Part shown: positions 9,212-18,729 of the stretch, piece after piece
Layout: every line of letters starts with the position of its first letter
How positions within the stretch are numbered: the first letter of the stretch is position 1
Origin: Rhodococcus sp. KRD197
GTDB taxonomy: Bacteria > Actinomycetota > Actinomycetes > Mycobacteriales > Mycobacteriaceae
Length of the DNA: 64,000 bases
Direction of reading: 5' to 3'
Assembly: GCF_017168235.1 (NCBI RefSeq)
Contig: NZ_JABFAO010000015.1
Span: 1-64,000 of the forward strand
Made by a program: the position numbers and the translations under genes
The notes under the pieces: model-generated
What the model saw: only the letters and a program-made list of their open reading frames with translations
What the model was told of the DNA's origin: nothing
Databases searched by the model: none

Positions 9212-9976
9212 TCAGAGCAGACGCCCCACCGCGGCCGCCGCCCGATGCAACTGATGCCCGTAGGACGGGCCGTGCCCGGCAGCGTGAACAGCGAGCGGAT
9301 GCAGCTGGTGAAGTGGAACCCGCTGCTGCCAGCCCGAGCGAAGCTCGTGCACCGACAAATACCCATCGATGATGTCCGCGAGCATCGGACAGCCGAACAA
9401 CTGCAGCATTGCCAAATCGGTTTCGCGATGTCCGCCGTGCGCCGCCGGATCGATCATCACTGCACCCGCACGGGTCCATACGACGTTGCCGGTCCAGAGA
9501 TCACCGTGGACTCGGCTGGGAGCATCGCCGAAGTCGAACGTGCCTTCGGCGACCGCCGCGCAGACACGTTCGACGTCGGCCGCGGCCGGCTCCGAGATAT
9601 TTCCGACATCGACTGCCACCCGCAGATACGGAATGACTCGCTCGGCGACGTAGAACGAACCCCACGTGGAGTATTCGACGCTCGACATGGGCCGCGAACC
9701 GATGAACATCTGACCTTCGAAGCCATCCGGTGGGCACCCGAACGCCCGAGCACCCGCATCGTGCACGCCGGCGAGCTCTGCCCCGAACCGGCGCGCGCCC
9801 TCCACCGTCGGGGGCGCGGACTCGAGTCTGTTGAGCTCGATGTGTCCGGACCCGACGCTGCGAACATCGACGACGCTGCCGCCTCCGTCACGAAGCCACG
9901 CGAGACCGGCCGCCTCAGCGGCGAAGAAGTCCGGGTGTGCCCCGGCATCGGTCTTGGTGTAGGTATCGGGAGACAC
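9212..9976 (-). CDS. fructosamine kinase family protein
   Basis: Kinase of the fructosamine/ketosamine-3-kinase family (APH fold, 254 aa), which phosphorylates sugar-amine adducts and so helps deglycate proteins or amino acids. Motifs are the catalytic loop HGDLWTGN, the metal-binding VMIDPAAHGGHRETDLAM and the family segment NISEPAAADVERVC. The start is GTG at 9976. It is divergent from nadE (36-base gap) and convergent with the TetR gene. The true substrate is unknown. Confidence 0.85.
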   Translation of the reverse strand: MSPDTYTKTDAGAHPDFFAAEAAGLAWLRDGGGSVVDVRSVGSGHIELNRLESAPPTVEGARRFGAELAGVHDAGARAFGCPPDGFEGQMFIGSRPMSSVEYSTWGSFYVAERVIPYLRVAVDVGNISEPAAADVERVCAAVAEGTFDFGDAPSRVHGDLWTGNVVWTRAGAVMIDPAAHGGHRETDLAMLQLFGCPMLADIIDGYLSVHELRSGWQQRVPLHQLHPLAVHAAGHGPSYGHQLHRAAAAVGRLL

Positions 9977-10000
9977 CGCCCCGACTGTACGGAGCGCACC

Positions 10001-10012
10001 TAGGATGACCGA
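10001..10012 (+). promoter_or_regulatory. -10 box placing the nadE start at the transcript 5' end
   Basis: TAGGAT (10001-10006) ends six bases before the nadE ATG at 10013, the spacing of a leaderless transcript. The bases over the start reproduce 13 bases of the 1936-2016 repeat unit. Confidence 0.6.
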
Positions 10013-10894
10013 ATGTCATTGATACGTTCGGAACTGCGCACCCGTATCGTGCGCGAACTCGCCGTCCAGTCGACGATCGACCCCGATCACGAAGTCACCC
10101 GGCGGGTCGACTTCCTCAAGGCGTACCTCCGATCCACACCGGCGAAAGGCTTTGTTCTCGGCATCAGCGGCGGCCAGGACAGCACGTTGACCGGGAAGTT
10201 GTGCCAGCGGGCAGCGGAGGAACTCCGCAAGGAAGGCGCCCAGGCGGAGTTCGTCGCCGTTCGGCTGCCCTACGGAGTGCAGGCCGACGAAGCGGACGCG
10301 CAGACGGCGCTCGATTTCATCGATCCCGACCGGACCGTAACAATCGACATCAAGACTGCTGCCGATGCGTGTGCGGCCACCGTAGCGAAGGCTCTCGAAG
10401 TCGATGAGCTCCGAGACTTCGTGCGCGGCAATATCAAATCCCGTCAACGGATGGTCGCGCAGTACGCGTTGGCCGGCGAGCTCGGATATATCGTCGTCGG
10501 TACCGATCACGCTGCGGAAGCGGTCACCGGCTTCTTCACCAAGTACGGCGACGGCGGCGTCGACATCACACCGCTGACCGGACTGTCCAAGCGCCAGGGT
10601 GCGGCGCTGCTGCGCGAGCTCGGCGCTCCCGAGAGCACGTGGAAAAAGGTGCCGACCGCGGACCTCGAGGACGACAGGCCTGCGCTTCCCGACGAGGAAG
10701 CGCTCGGCGTCACCTACGAGGAAATCGACAACTATCTGGAAGGCAAGGAAGTCGCCGAGGACGTCTCGGACAAACTCGAGCGCATGTACCTCAATACCCG
10801 CCACAAGCGCGCGGTACCGGCGACTCCGTTCGATGACTGGTGGACCACCGAGAATGCCGTCGATACTGAGCACGGGCGCCCCACCCCGGATTGA
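10013..10894 (+). CDS. nadE: ammonia-dependent NAD+ synthetase
   Basis: Amidates nicotinic acid adenine dinucleotide to NAD+ with ATP and ammonia. At 293 aa it lacks the glutaminase domain of the long form used by mycobacteria, so it resembles the short E. coli/Bacillus type. The PP-loop SGGQDST is near residue 52, and the adenine/deamido-NAD binding stretch [20 protein letters not shown] and the [12 protein letters not shown] loop are intact. The start is leaderless-type (see 10001). It is a single gene between divergent fructosamine kinase and convergent moaD. Confidence 0.93.
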   Translation: MSLIRSELRTRIVRELAVQSTIDPDHEVTRRVDFLKAYLRSTPAKGFVLGISGGQDSTLTGKLCQRAAEELRKEGAQAEFVAVRLPYGVQADEADAQTALDFIDPDRTVTIDIKTAADACAATVAKALEVDELRDFVRGNIKSRQRMVAQYALAGELGYIVVGTDHAAEAVTGFFTKYGDGGVDITPLTGLSKRQGAALLRELGAPESTWKKVPTADLEDDRPALPDEEALGVTYEEIDNYLEGKEVAEDVSDKLERMYLNTRHKRAVPATPFDDWWTTENAVDTEHGRPTPD

Positions 10895-10914
10895 GGTACA
10901 CGCGTCGGGCAGTT

Positions 10915-11157
10915 CTATCCGCCGGCGAACGGCGGCAGCACATCGACCCTGTCACCGAACGTTGCGCTCGGGTCTCGGGTGAGATCGTCGCCCACCAGGA
11001 ATGCCGACACTCGGAGCACGGCCGCCACGTCGGCGCCGTGGCGCTCGAGCACCGCAGCTTTCAATGCACCGAGATCGCTACCGGCCGGCAGGTCGAAAAA
11101 CTCCTGGGCACACCCGAACGCCTCTGCCGCACCGGCGAAATAGCGGACCTCAACCAC
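10915..11157 (-). CDS. moaD: molybdopterin synthase sulfur carrier MoaD
   Basis: Ubiquitin-like small subunit (80 aa) of molybdopterin synthase. The C-terminal Gly-Gly needed for thiocarboxylation is present (PPFAGG). It pairs with MoaE encoded at 14614. The start is GTG 11157, inside the end of moaA (8-base overlap), so translation is probably coupled. Sulfur must come from an activating enzyme outside this window. Confidence 0.9.
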   Translation of the reverse strand: MVEVRYFAGAAEAFGCAQEFFDLPAGSDLGALKAAVLERHGADVAAVLRVSAFLVGDDLTRDPSATFGDRVDVLPPFAGG

Positions 11158-12229
11158 CTATGGCTCCCATGCTCTTGGTCGGCGGGACGAAGTCTGCGGC
11201 GTCCATACCGTGCCTTGCCCACTTGTTCCACATGGCACCTCGCCACAGCTGGGCCAACTCCTCGTCGTCGGCGCCACCACGAAGTGCGGCACGCAGGTCG
11301 GTCTCCTCGTCGCTGAACAGACACGACCGCACAGAGCCCTCGGCGGTCAGGCGGGTTCGGTCGCAATCGGCGCAGAAAGACCTCGTGACCGAGGCGATGA
11401 TGCCGACGGTACCGCCGGTTCCTTCGACCGCCCACTCCTCGGCGGGCGCCGACGGGTCCTCCCGCCCCACCGCGCGCAGATCGAAGCGTGCAGAGAGGAC
11501 ATCGAGCAGGTGCTCGGCGTCGAGCATGTTCGCGCGTGCCCACTCCCGGTCCGCGTCGAGAGGCATCTGCTCGATGAATCGCAGTGCCACATCCTCGTCG
11601 AGGCACCACTGCAACAGATCGGCCGCTCCATGCAGCGTTTCCGGCATCAGGACTGCATTGACTTTCACCGGGGTCAGGCCCGCTGCCTTGGCGGCCCGAA
11701 TACCTGCCAGTACCGCCGGCAGCCGATCACGTCTGGTCAGTTCCGCGAAATGTGCACGATCGATCGAGTCCAACGAGACATTGACCCGAGTCAACCCGGC
11801 CGTGGCCAGGGTCTCCGCGCGGCGCTCGAGACCGATCGCATTGGTTGTCATCGCCAAAGGGATCTCCGGTACTCGCTCCGAACAGCGCTGGAAGATCTCG
11901 GCGAGATCGGCGCGCATCAGCGGTTCTCCGCCGGTGAACCGAACTTCCCGCACACCGAGTCGGTGCACTGCAATGTCGACGACACGCGCGATCTCCGAGG
12001 GCGTGAGCACATTCTCGGCAGCAATGGCGGGCAGGCCCTCTTCCGGCATGCAGTAAGTGCACCGAAGAGAACACTTTTCGGTTATCGACACCCGTAGATC
12101 ACGCGCCACACGTCCGAAACGGTCGATCAGGGCGGGACGATCCGGTCGGTCGTCGACGGTCTGCTCGGTCCCGCTGCGCGACCGACCGAGCGAAGGGATA
12201 CCGAGGCCGACGGCCCTACTGCCAGTCAC
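11150..12229 (-). CDS. moaA: GTP 3',8-cyclase MoaA
   Basis: Radical SAM enzyme that starts molybdenum cofactor synthesis by converting GTP, with MoaC, to cyclic pyranopterin monophosphate. The N-terminal cluster motif CSLRCTYC is at residues 53-60 and the C-terminal second-cluster cysteines are in [10 protein letters not shown] and VRSCLF. The tail ends in GAIGG, consistent with the GG terminus required by MoaA. The GTG at 12229 is preferred because AGGGAGG lies just upstream; the frame continues further 5' without support. It is divergent from moeA and overlaps moaD. Confidence 0.93.
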   Translation of the reverse strand: MTGSRAVGLGIPSLGRSRSGTEQTVDDRPDRPALIDRFGRVARDLRVSITEKCSLRCTYCMPEEGLPAIAAENVLTPSEIARVVDIAVHRLGVREVRFTGGEPLMRADLAEIFQRCSERVPEIPLAMTTNAIGLERRAETLATAGLTRVNVSLDSIDRAHFAELTRRDRLPAVLAGIRAAKAAGLTPVKVNAVLMPETLHGAADLLQWCLDEDVALRFIEQMPLDADREWARANMLDAEHLLDVLSARFDLRAVGREDPSAPAEEWAVEGTGGTVGIIASVTRSFCADCDRTRLTAEGSVRSCLFSDEETDLRAALRGGADDEELAQLWRGAMWNKWARHGMDAADFVPPTKSMGAIGG

Positions 12230-12393
12230 GTGCCCTCCCTTCGGGGTCGTTCCTTCGCGCCATACATCCTCACTCCTCAAGTATGCCGCCCTCGAACAAC
12301 TCGGTGCGATCCGCCGAACGATCCGGGTGCGGCCCCCACATAGGATCGTTGCATGACGAGCCGTACATCCGTGCCGAGCCGAGCGAGCAACGC

Positions 12394-13578
12394 GTGAGTG
12401 CGTCCACGGTCGAGGAGCACCTGGCGCACGTCGAATCGATGTTGGCATCACTGTCGGACCGGCAGGCCGAGTCGGTGAGCATTGCCGATGCGTTGGGACG
12501 CGTCGCGCACAGTGACGTCGAGTCCCCTGTGGATCTTCCGCTGTTCCGCAACTCGCAGATGGACGGCTATGCAGTTCTGGCCGCCGACATCGTAGCGGTT
12601 CCGACCACGCTGCAGGTGACCGGAACCATCGCAGCAGGCCCGTCCGGGGACGCTTCGGTCACGCCCGGTACCGCGATGAAGATCATGACCGGCGCACCGC
12701 TTCCCGACGGCGCCGACACCGTCGTGCCCGTCGAGCACACCTCGTCCGACGGCGACCGTGTCACCGTGTCCACCCCCCACAAGCTGGGTGAGTACATCCG
12801 CGAGCAGGGCAGCGACATCACCGCGGGCACTGTTCTCGTGCGCGCAGGACAACTCCTGCAACCGCGCCACATCGCCGTACTCGCCGCAGTCGGTCTCTCG
12901 CACACCGACGTTCGGTCCAAACCGAAGGTCGCCGTCATCACCACCGGCGCCGAACTCGTCGATGCAGGCACCGAGCTACGGCCGGGACAGATCTACGACT
13001 CCAACGGCGTCACACTCGCCGCACATCTGCGCGCCAACGGTGCCGACGTCGTCGGAGTCCATCGAAGCTCCGATAGTCCCGACGAGTTCCATCGCATCGT
13101 GCACGAGGCAGCTGCGGCCGCTGAGCTCGTGATCACCTCGGGAGGGGTGTCGATGGGCGACTTCGAGGTGGTCAAAGATGTTCTGACGCCCCTGGGTGGT
13201 CGATTCGGTGCCGTCCGCATGCAACCGGGCGGACCACAGGGAACCGCCACGATCGACGGTGTTCCGGTGCTCGACTTCCCCGGAAACCCCGTCAGCACGG
13301 TCGTCTCCTTTCTCGTCTTCGCCCGCAATGCAATCCGAGAAGCTGCCGGACTCGCGGCCGTGCGGCCGACTCGACTGCCACTGACACATCGCATCGCATC
13401 GATCGCCGGCAAGCGACAGTTTCTGCGCGGTACCGTCGAGGACGGTGCGGTGTCCCTGATAGCAGGGCCCGGTTCGCACCTGGTGGCAGCGATGGCCTGG
13501 GCCGACGTCCTCGTCGACATCCCAGCAGAAACCACGGCGCTCGAAGCCGGCGACGAGGTGGAGGTGCTTGCACTGTGA
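12394..13578 (+). CDS. moeA: molybdopterin molybdenumtransferase MoeA
   Basis: Inserts molybdate into adenylated molybdopterin. The family motif NSQMDGYAV appears at about residues 50-58, [10 protein letters not shown] near 100-110, and [16 protein letters not shown] plus DFPGNPVS in the MoeA/MogA-fold domain; a C-terminal domain IV completes the 394-aa protein. GTG 12394 is chosen as the start because homology begins there; an upstream frame to 12283 would add residues with no family resemblance. It shares a divergent promoter region with moaA, and its stop overlaps moaCB by four bases (GTGA). A second MoeA-like region lies at the right window edge. Confidence 0.92.
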   Translation: MSASTVEEHLAHVESMLASLSDRQAESVSIADALGRVAHSDVESPVDLPLFRNSQMDGYAVLAADIVAVPTTLQVTGTIAAGPSGDASVTPGTAMKIMTGAPLPDGADTVVPVEHTSSDGDRVTVSTPHKLGEYIREQGSDITAGTVLVRAGQLLQPRHIAVLAAVGLSHTDVRSKPKVAVITTGAELVDAGTELRPGQIYDSNGVTLAAHLRANGADVVGVHRSSDSPDEFHRIVHEAAAAAELVITSGGVSMGDFEVVKDVLTPLGGRFGAVRMQPGGPQGTATIDGVPVLDFPGNPVSTVVSFLVFARNAIREAAGLAAVRPTRLPLTHRIASIAGKRQFLRGTVEDGAVSLIAGPGSHLVAAMAWADVLVDIPAETTALEAGDEVEVLAL

Positions 13579-14609
13579 ACGCACAATCCGGAGCCGATCA
13601 CGCCCTCTCGCACCTCGATTCGGAGGGTCGGGCACGAATGGTCGATGTCTCGCACAAATCCGACACCGCCCGAACAGCGGTTGCCGCAGGCGAATTGGAG
13701 ACCACCGCAGAGGTCGTCGCCCTGGTGCGCGCCGACGGAATGCCCAAGGCCGATGTGCTGGCCACCGCTCGGATCGCCGGTATCGCGGGCGCGAAGAAGA
13801 CATCCGAACTCATCCCGTTGTGTCACCAATTGGCGCTGTCGAAGGTGGATGTGACCTTCGGCTTCACCGACACCACGATCACTGTCGAGGCAACGGCGAA
13901 AACCACCGGTCCCACCGGCGTCGAAATGGAGGCATTGACCGCGGTCGCCGTCGCCGGGCTCACCCTGCACGACATGGTCAAAGCAGTGGATCCGTCGGCT
14001 TCGATGAACCATGTGCGGCTGCTGACCAAGGACGGCGGAAAACACGGGCACTGGTCACGCCGCGGTAGCGAACCGACTCCTGCGGACACCGAGGCAACTG
14101 CCGGGGAATCACCCGGCATCAGGTCCGCCGTCGTCCTCGTCGCCTCCACCGGTGGCGCAAACGGAACCCGCACGGACACCACCGGCCCGGCCATCGCCAC
14201 CTGGCTCACCGACCGTGACTTCACCGTTCGCGGACCCCTGGTCTATCCCGATGCCCGCATCGCCGACGGCCTCACCGACGCACTCACCGGCTCGCCGGCC
14301 CTGCTCGTCACCACCGGCGGTACCGGCGTCTCACCGACCGATGCGACGCCGGAAGCCACGCGCCTCGTCCTCGACCGCGAACTACCGGGCGTCGCAGACG
14401 CCATCCGAGCCAAGGGCACCGAAGTGACCCCTCACGCGGTGCTGAGTCGAGGCCTGGCGGGTGTCGCAGGCCGTACGGTCGTGATCAACTTGCCTGGGTC
14501 TCCCGGAGGTGTGAAGGACGGCCTGTCGGTGCTCGAGCCGATCCTCGATCACCTGCTTGCCCAGGTTGCGGGGCACGGTTTGCACGACGGAACGGAAGGG
14601 ACACCGTAG
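13575..14609 (+). CDS. moaCB: bifunctional MoaC-MoaB fusion
   Basis: Two molybdenum cofactor enzymes in one 344-aa chain. Residues 1-160 are cyclic pyranopterin monophosphate synthase MoaC (MVDVSHKSDTARTA, KKTSELIPLCHQLALSKVDV, VEMEALTAVAVAGLTLHDM). After a 20-residue acidic linker, residues 180-340 are a MoaB/MogA-type molybdopterin adenylyltransferase (TTGGTGVSPTDATPEAT, NLPGSPGGVKDGLSVLEPIL). GTG 13575 overlaps the moeA stop. MoaC works with MoaA; MoaB makes the adenylated intermediate used by MoeA, so the operon couples neighbouring steps. Confidence 0.92.
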   Translation: MNAQSGADHALSHLDSEGRARMVDVSHKSDTARTAVAAGELETTAEVVALVRADGMPKADVLATARIAGIAGAKKTSELIPLCHQLALSKVDVTFGFTDTTITVEATAKTTGPTGVEMEALTAVAVAGLTLHDMVKAVDPSASMNHVRLLTKDGGKHGHWSRRGSEPTPADTEATAGESPGIRSAVVLVASTGGANGTRTDTTGPAIATWLTDRDFTVRGPLVYPDARIADGLTDALTGSPALLVTTGGTGVSPTDATPEATRLVLDRELPGVADAIRAKGTEVTPHAVLSRGLAGVAGRTVVINLPGSPGGVKDGLSVLEPILDHLLAQVAGHGLHDGTEGTP

Positions 14610-14613
14610 AGCC

Positions 14614-15027
14614 ATGGTCGACGTACTCGCCGAGATATCGAGCACACCTATCGACTCATCAGCCGTCGAGAACGCCGTGGCTGGTCCACAGCACGGTGCC
14701 GTCGTACTGTTCAGCGGTGTCGTGCGCGACCACGACGGCGGCCAGACAGTATCGGCCCTGGAATACCAGGCACACCCCGAGGCCGAGCGGTTCATGCGCG
14801 CGTGCTGCACAGCTGTGGCGGAGCAGTCGGGGCTACCGGTGGCTGCAGTTCACCGCGTCGGGAATCTCGTTGTCGGAGATGTCGCTCTGGTCGCAGCTGT
14901 GGCAGCCCCGCATCGAGCCGAAGCCTTCGCCGCGTGCGCCCTGCTCGTCGAACGCATCAAAGCGGAAGTGCCGATCTGGAAGCGCCAGCATTTCGCGAGC
15001 GGTGTCTCGGAATGGGTGGGACTGTAA
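14614..15027 (+). CDS. moaE: molybdopterin synthase catalytic subunit MoaE
   Basis: Large subunit (137 aa) of molybdopterin synthase; it accepts sulfur from thiocarboxylated MoaD. Characteristic segments are GAVVLFSGVVRDHDGGQTVSAL, LEYQAHPEAERFM, HRVGNLVVGDVALV and the catalytic lysine stretch ERIKAEVPIWKRQ near the C-terminus. ATG 14614 follows the moaCB stop by four bases. It completes moeA-moaCB-moaE, with its partner moaD on the opposite arm of the cluster. Confidence 0.93.
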   Translation: MVDVLAEISSTPIDSSAVENAVAGPQHGAVVLFSGVVRDHDGGQTVSALEYQAHPEAERFMRACCTAVAEQSGLPVAAVHRVGNLVVGDVALVAAVAAPHRAEAFAACALLVERIKAEVPIWKRQHFASGVSEWVGL

Positions 15028-15038
15028 GAGATGCACCG

Positions 15039-16088
15039 TCAGCTTGCGATACCCGGAACATATCGGTGCACCGGCATCATCGCCGACTCGTCGGTGGCGT
15101 CTCCCGGGCGCCGGACACAGTCGAGCAATCGGACCTCGATGAGTTCATCGTCGATCTTCGTACCGATGACGACTAGTTGAGTTCCAACCGCGTCCGCGAA
15201 TTCGACTTCGGTACGTTTCATTCTGATGTGTGTACCGACGGTGCTGACTTCGTATCGCCCCGGATATCCGTCGATACCGAACAGAACAAAACCTTTCAAT
15301 CGATAGACCTCACCCGTTGGGTTCTCGAGCACCTCGACGAATCGCCGGGGATCCATCGGCTCACAGGTTTCGAAAGTTGTCGTCGAATAGCCGACGTGGA
15401 GATGTGCATGGTGATCGTCGGCAGCGTAGAGAATTTCATCGAAAGACAACTGGCGGGCAACGCTCGGGTCGTCGAGGTATTCCGGTACGTCGAACAACAA
15501 CTCCGCATCGACACGGCCATGATCGGTAGCCTGCACCGGGATGTCCGGTGCGCAACGGCGTAGTTCGGCCGTCACGGCGTCGATATCGTGCTGGGCGAGT
15601 CGGTCGGTCTTGTTCAGTACCAACAGATCCGCAAGGCGCAGATGCTGCTCGATCTCGGGGTGAGCACTGCGCGTCGAAAAGAACTCGACAGCATCGACCA
15701 CCGTGACAAGTCCGCCATAGGTGATCGCAGGGTTGTTGCTGGCCAACACCATCCGGATCAAGTTCCGTGGCTCGGCGAGACCGCTCGCCTCGACGACGAT
15801 GACGTCCAACCGAGACGGGGCACCCGCCAGAGTGTCGAGCATCGCATCCATCTCGTCAGCGTCCACAGCGCAGCACAAGCAGCCGTTGCCGAGAGTCACC
15901 ATCGAATCGACCTGCCCTGCGACCATCATCGAATCAATGTTGATGGAACCGAAGTCGTTGACAACGACTCCGATCTTGATCCCTCGATTGTTGCGTAGGA
16001 GGTGGTTGAGCAGAGTCGTCTTGCCTGCGCCGAGAAATCCTCCGACGAGAACTACGGGGATTGCGTCGTTTCCGCGAGCGTGTACCAC
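15039..16088 (-). CDS. COG0523 (CobW/ZigA) metallochaperone GTPase
   Basis: G3E-family P-loop GTPase thought to insert or deliver metals such as zinc. Walker A is GGFLGAGKTT, the metal-binding GCLCC motif is present in GNGCLCCAVD, and the guanine motif is NKTD. The C-terminal CobW domain (about residues 245-340) carries the YRLKGFVLFG signature. The start is GTG 16088, 24 bases after the amidase stop on the same strand. The metal cannot be told from sequence; zinc scarcity is plausible because a Zur-type bL36 gene occurs in the window, but no Zur box was seen here. Confidence 0.85.
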   Translation of the reverse strand: MVHARGNDAIPVVLVGGFLGAGKTTLLNHLLRNNRGIKIGVVVNDFGSINIDSMMVAGQVDSMVTLGNGCLCCAVDADEMDAMLDTLAGAPSRLDVIVVEASGLAEPRNLIRMVLASNNPAITYGGLVTVVDAVEFFSTRSAHPEIEQHLRLADLLVLNKTDRLAQHDIDAVTAELRRCAPDIPVQATDHGRVDAELLFDVPEYLDDPSVARQLSFDEILYAADDHHAHLHVGYSTTTFETCEPMDPRRFVEVLENPTGEVYRLKGFVLFGIDGYPGRYEVSTVGTHIRMKRTEVEFADAVGTQLVVIGTKIDDELIEVRLLDCVRRPGDATDESAMMPVHRYVPGIAS

Positions 16089-16112
16089 GCAGCGAGGCTA
16101 CTGCAACCTCCG

Positions 16113-16931
16113 TCACGAGGTTTCCGACGACTCCTGAGAAGCACCTTCAGGTCCCAGTAGAAAGTCGATGATGCCGGTGGTGATCGCGATGGCGTGTTCG
16201 AGCTGACCTTCGGAGGTTTCGAGAACCGCGGCGTCCTCGGGGTTCGATCCGTTGCCCATCTCGACGAAGACGAGCGGTACGCCGGTGAGAGCGGGACCAG
16301 CGACATCCGAGCGTTCCGCGACGCCGTCGACGGCGCCCGCATAGTTGGCGGGTGCAAATCCTGCACGTTCGTAGGCGTCACGCATCAGTGTGGACGCCGC
16401 GCGGCCGCCGACGGACTGCGCGCTGTTCGCAGCCTGATCCGGAATCGGGAGTGAGGGCACGATGAGGTGGAATCCGCGTCGGTTGTCGTCTGTGGCGCCA
16501 GTGGAGTCCGCGTGGATGCTGACGGCCACGTCGGCGCCCGATCGGCTTGCCATCGCCGCGCGTTCGTCCACGCATCCACCCCAACCCGAATCGTCTTCCC
16601 GCGAGGTGACGACGGTGGCCCCGAGGCTTTCCAGGCTCGCTTCGATCAACTGGGCTACGTTCCAGTTGATGGTGTGCTCGGGGATGCCGTTCAGACTCGT
16701 CATTCCGGTCGTCTGGCAGTCTTTGGTGCTTCCTCTGCCATCATCGACCTGCCGGGTCAGGTTCTCGCTGTGTCCGGTGCCCTGGTGTCCAGGATCTAGA
16801 AACACCGTCGTGCCGGCCAGCGCGTCGTTCCGGCCGTCCTCGTTCGGCGCTGCGGCGCTGACCGAGGGCACGGCAACCGACAACAGAAGAGTGCCTGCAG
16901 ACAGCGCTCCGAATACAGCGGTTCTGTTCAT
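16113..16931 (-). CDS. secreted N-acetylmuramoyl-L-alanine amidase (Amidase_3)
   Basis: Zinc amidase that cleaves the peptide from muramic acid in peptidoglycan. An N-terminal Sec signal (residues 1-28, hydrophobic TAVFGALSAGTLLLSVAV, then SAAAP) precedes one Amidase_3 domain. Zinc ligands fit DPGHQG (His), PEHTINW (Glu) and SIHADS (His), and the catalytic Glu is in VFVEMGNGS. From memory it matches the short mycobacterial amidase Rv3717 in layout. ATG 16931 is chosen because it opens the signal peptide; the frame is open to GTG 16997 without an obvious Shine-Dalgarno sequence. Confidence 0.85.
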   Translation of the reverse strand: MNRTAVFGALSAGTLLLSVAVPSVSAAAPNEDGRNDALAGTTVFLDPGHQGTGHSENLTRQVDDGRGSTKDCQTTGMTSLNGIPEHTINWNVAQLIEASLESLGATVVTSREDDSGWGGCVDERAAMASRSGADVAVSIHADSTGATDDNRRGFHLIVPSLPIPDQAANSAQSVGGRAASTLMRDAYERAGFAPANYAGAVDGVAERSDVAGPALTGVPLVFVEMGNGSNPEDAAVLETSEGQLEHAIAITTGIIDFLLGPEGASQESSETS

Positions 16932-17308
16932 CACGGCTTGGGCCCAGCTCAGCGGAAAGAGCCGACCACTCCCCTTCCATCGATGCTCGTCCACCAAGGC
17001 ACACTGGCACCGGCAGACACTTCCGTACCAACTTCCGCATCAAGTGAAGCAGACCGCCGCGGATGCTTCCGAGCACGGTGAAATCGGAAGCCAATCGTGA
17101 GCATGCTGTTATTCGGCTGTTGCCTGACTCGATCGGACGAGCATCCGGATTTCACACATGCAATTGGCGCAACGCCTATTGTTTGGACTCTCCCCGAACG
17201 CATATCGACAAAACTTCCACGCAGATGGATAATTCAGAAGCGCGGTCGTATAGTTCGCCTGGAGTTCCTTTTCGGACGCACCCCTGATGATCATTGGAGA
17301 AGTTCACA
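16932..17308. other. A/T-richer region upstream of lsr2
   Basis: A 377-base stretch without a supported gene between the amidase and lsr2. It is visibly richer in A/T than its surroundings from about 17090. A -10-like TATAGT (17249-17254) lies about 55 bases before the lsr2 start, so the lsr2 promoter is probably here. Lsr2 prefers A/T-rich DNA, so autoregulation is possible. Confidence 0.5.
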
Positions 17309-17656
17309 ATGGCGAAAAAAGTCTATGTTCAACTCGTCGACGATATCGACGACAAGCCAATCGAGTCCGGCGGAGAGCACATAATATACGCCGTCAACGG
17401 CGTCAGCTATGAAATCGACCTGAGCGACAAGAACGCCAAAGAGTTTCACCGCAAGTTGGACTACTACATCGAGCACTCGACTCGCTTGGGCGGAAAGCGT
17501 TCCAAGAAGTCTGTTGCAGCAGCCAACGGTGGCAGCAAACGCGACGCGAATCAGACGAAGGCCGTCAGAGAATGGGCCAAGTCGAACGGGTACACCATCT
17601 CCGCACGGGGTCGCATTCCAGCTGATGTCGAGAAGGCTTTCGACGCAGCTCACTGA
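17309..17656 (+). CDS. lsr2: nucleoid-associated protein Lsr2
   Basis: H-NS-like protein of actinobacteria that bridges A/T-rich DNA and silences acquired genes. The N-terminal dimerisation domain (MAKKVYVQLVDDID, YEIDLSDKNA) is followed by a basic linker with KRSKK and a C-terminal DNA-binding domain whose AT-hook-like RGR is at residues 100-102. Length 115 aa is typical. ATG 17309 is chosen over the upstream TTG 17294 because GGAGAA lies about ten bases before it. It is monocistronic and ends at a strong terminator shared with tRNA-Ala. Confidence 0.95.
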   Translation: MAKKVYVQLVDDIDDKPIESGGEHIIYAVNGVSYEIDLSDKNAKEFHRKLDYYIEHSTRLGGKRSKKSVAAANGGSKRDANQTKAVREWAKSNGYTISARGRIPADVEKAFDAAH

Positions 17657-17701
17657 TATCGAGAAGCTGTCATGATGTCGGCGAGCCCGGCATATGAACA
17701 A

Positions 17702-17733
17702 AAAAGGGAGCCACCGTTAGGTGGCTCCCTTTT
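17702..17733. terminator. bidirectional terminator, lsr2 / tRNA-Ala
   Basis: Perfect 14-bp stem AAAAGGGAGCCACC (17702-17715) with GGTGGCTCCCTTTT (17720-17733) and a GTTA loop. The A/T ends give T-runs on both strands, serving lsr2 on + and the tRNA on -. Confidence 0.9.
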
Positions 17734-17736
17734 CGG

Positions 17737-17809
17737 TGGAGCTAAGGGGACTCGAACCCCTGACCCCCACACTGCCAGTGTGGTGCGCTACCAGCTGCGC
17801 CATAGCCCC
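17737..17809 (-). tRNA. tRNA-Ala (GGC)
   Basis: 73-nt cloverleaf. The anticodon stem-loop CCACA-CTGGCAG-TGTGG gives anticodon GGC; the T-loop is TTCGAGT. The acceptor stem has the G3-U70 wobble that identifies alanine tRNA. CCA is not encoded. Confidence 0.95.
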
Positions 17810-17936
17810 GTACTTCACAATCACATCAGCGACGCATTTCTCCGGCGCCTTGAGGTTGCTCGAACGAAGTTACACCATGGCCGATGACGCCCACAAATCT
17901 CGTGGTCAGGGTGGGCAGTGGCAGGAGTGGGACGAC

Positions 17937-18707
17937 TCAACTTGTGGGTGTGATCGCTTCGACCCACCCGGAGTCGCCCAGTGCGTCGACGAGTTCGCCG
18001 TCGACGAGCACGCCCGGGGTTCCTGCGGCTCCGGAAGCGGAGAGGGCGGCCCGTGCGGTGTCGGCGTCGGCTGCTGCGGTTGCCGTCATTGCGCCGGAGG
18101 TGATGCAGTCCGCGGTGGTGTCGCCGGCGCCGCTGGCACGTGCCATGTCGGCGAGTTCGGCGTCGGTTCGGTCGGTGTCACCATTTTCGGCGGGCTGGAA
18201 TTCTTCGGAGAACAGGGTGGCGTGGAATGCCGAGTAGACGATGGCGTTCTCCGAGTCGGCGACGCAGTGTGATGCCGCGACCGCTCGGCTCGAGTAGTTG
18301 CCACTGGCGGAGGCTGCATCGAGTCCCGGTAGTGCCAGGAGGTGGTAACGCACGGTGAGTTCATCGTCGTCGATTTTCTGGGCGAGTTCCTGTCCGTGCA
18401 GCACTTCGAGTTCGCTGCAGAACGGGCACATGGGGTCTTCGAAGATGTCGACGACGGATCCGCTGGCGGGGTCTCCGAGTTGGACGACTCCGTCGTCGAG
18501 GACGGTCAGCTCCACCGCCGGATTGTTCACCGATCCGTACCCGTCGTTGCGTGGTTCGGCGCCGCCTCGCTGCCACATGATTGCCACGACCACCACGATG
18601 ATCACTGCTACGAGGGCTATTGCGGCCAGAACGTAGGTGAAGGCATTCGATGTCGGTTGTGGCGTGTACTTGGTGGAGGAGGTTCTCTTCTGACTCACGG
18701 TCCTCAT
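17937..18707 (-). CDS. membrane-anchored DsbA-like thioredoxin-fold protein
   Basis: 256-aa protein with a cytoplasmic N-terminal tail, one transmembrane helix (about residues 24-45) and an extracytoplasmic DsbA/Thioredoxin_4 domain. The active site CPFC lies in FEDPMCPFC, and the cis-proline is near GTPGVLVDG. It probably assists disulfide formation in exported proteins, as the DsbA-like membrane proteins of mycobacteria do. Two further cysteines lie in the helical insert. It follows the MFS gene by 22 bases on the same strand, so pgm, the MFS gene and this gene may form one transcript. Confidence 0.85.
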   Translation of the reverse strand: MRTVSQKRTSSTKYTPQPTSNAFTYVLAAIALVAVIIVVVVAIMWQRGGAEPRNDGYGSVNNPAVELTVLDDGVVQLGDPASGSVVDIFEDPMCPFCSELEVLHGQELAQKIDDDELTVRYHLLALPGLDAASASGNYSSRAVAASHCVADSENAIVYSAFHATLFSEEFQPAENGDTDRTDAELADMARASGAGDTTADCITSGAMTATAAADADTARAALSASGAAGTPGVLVDGELVDALGDSGWVEAITPTS

Positions 18708-18729
18708 GATACGGAGGACTTGGCCTCGG

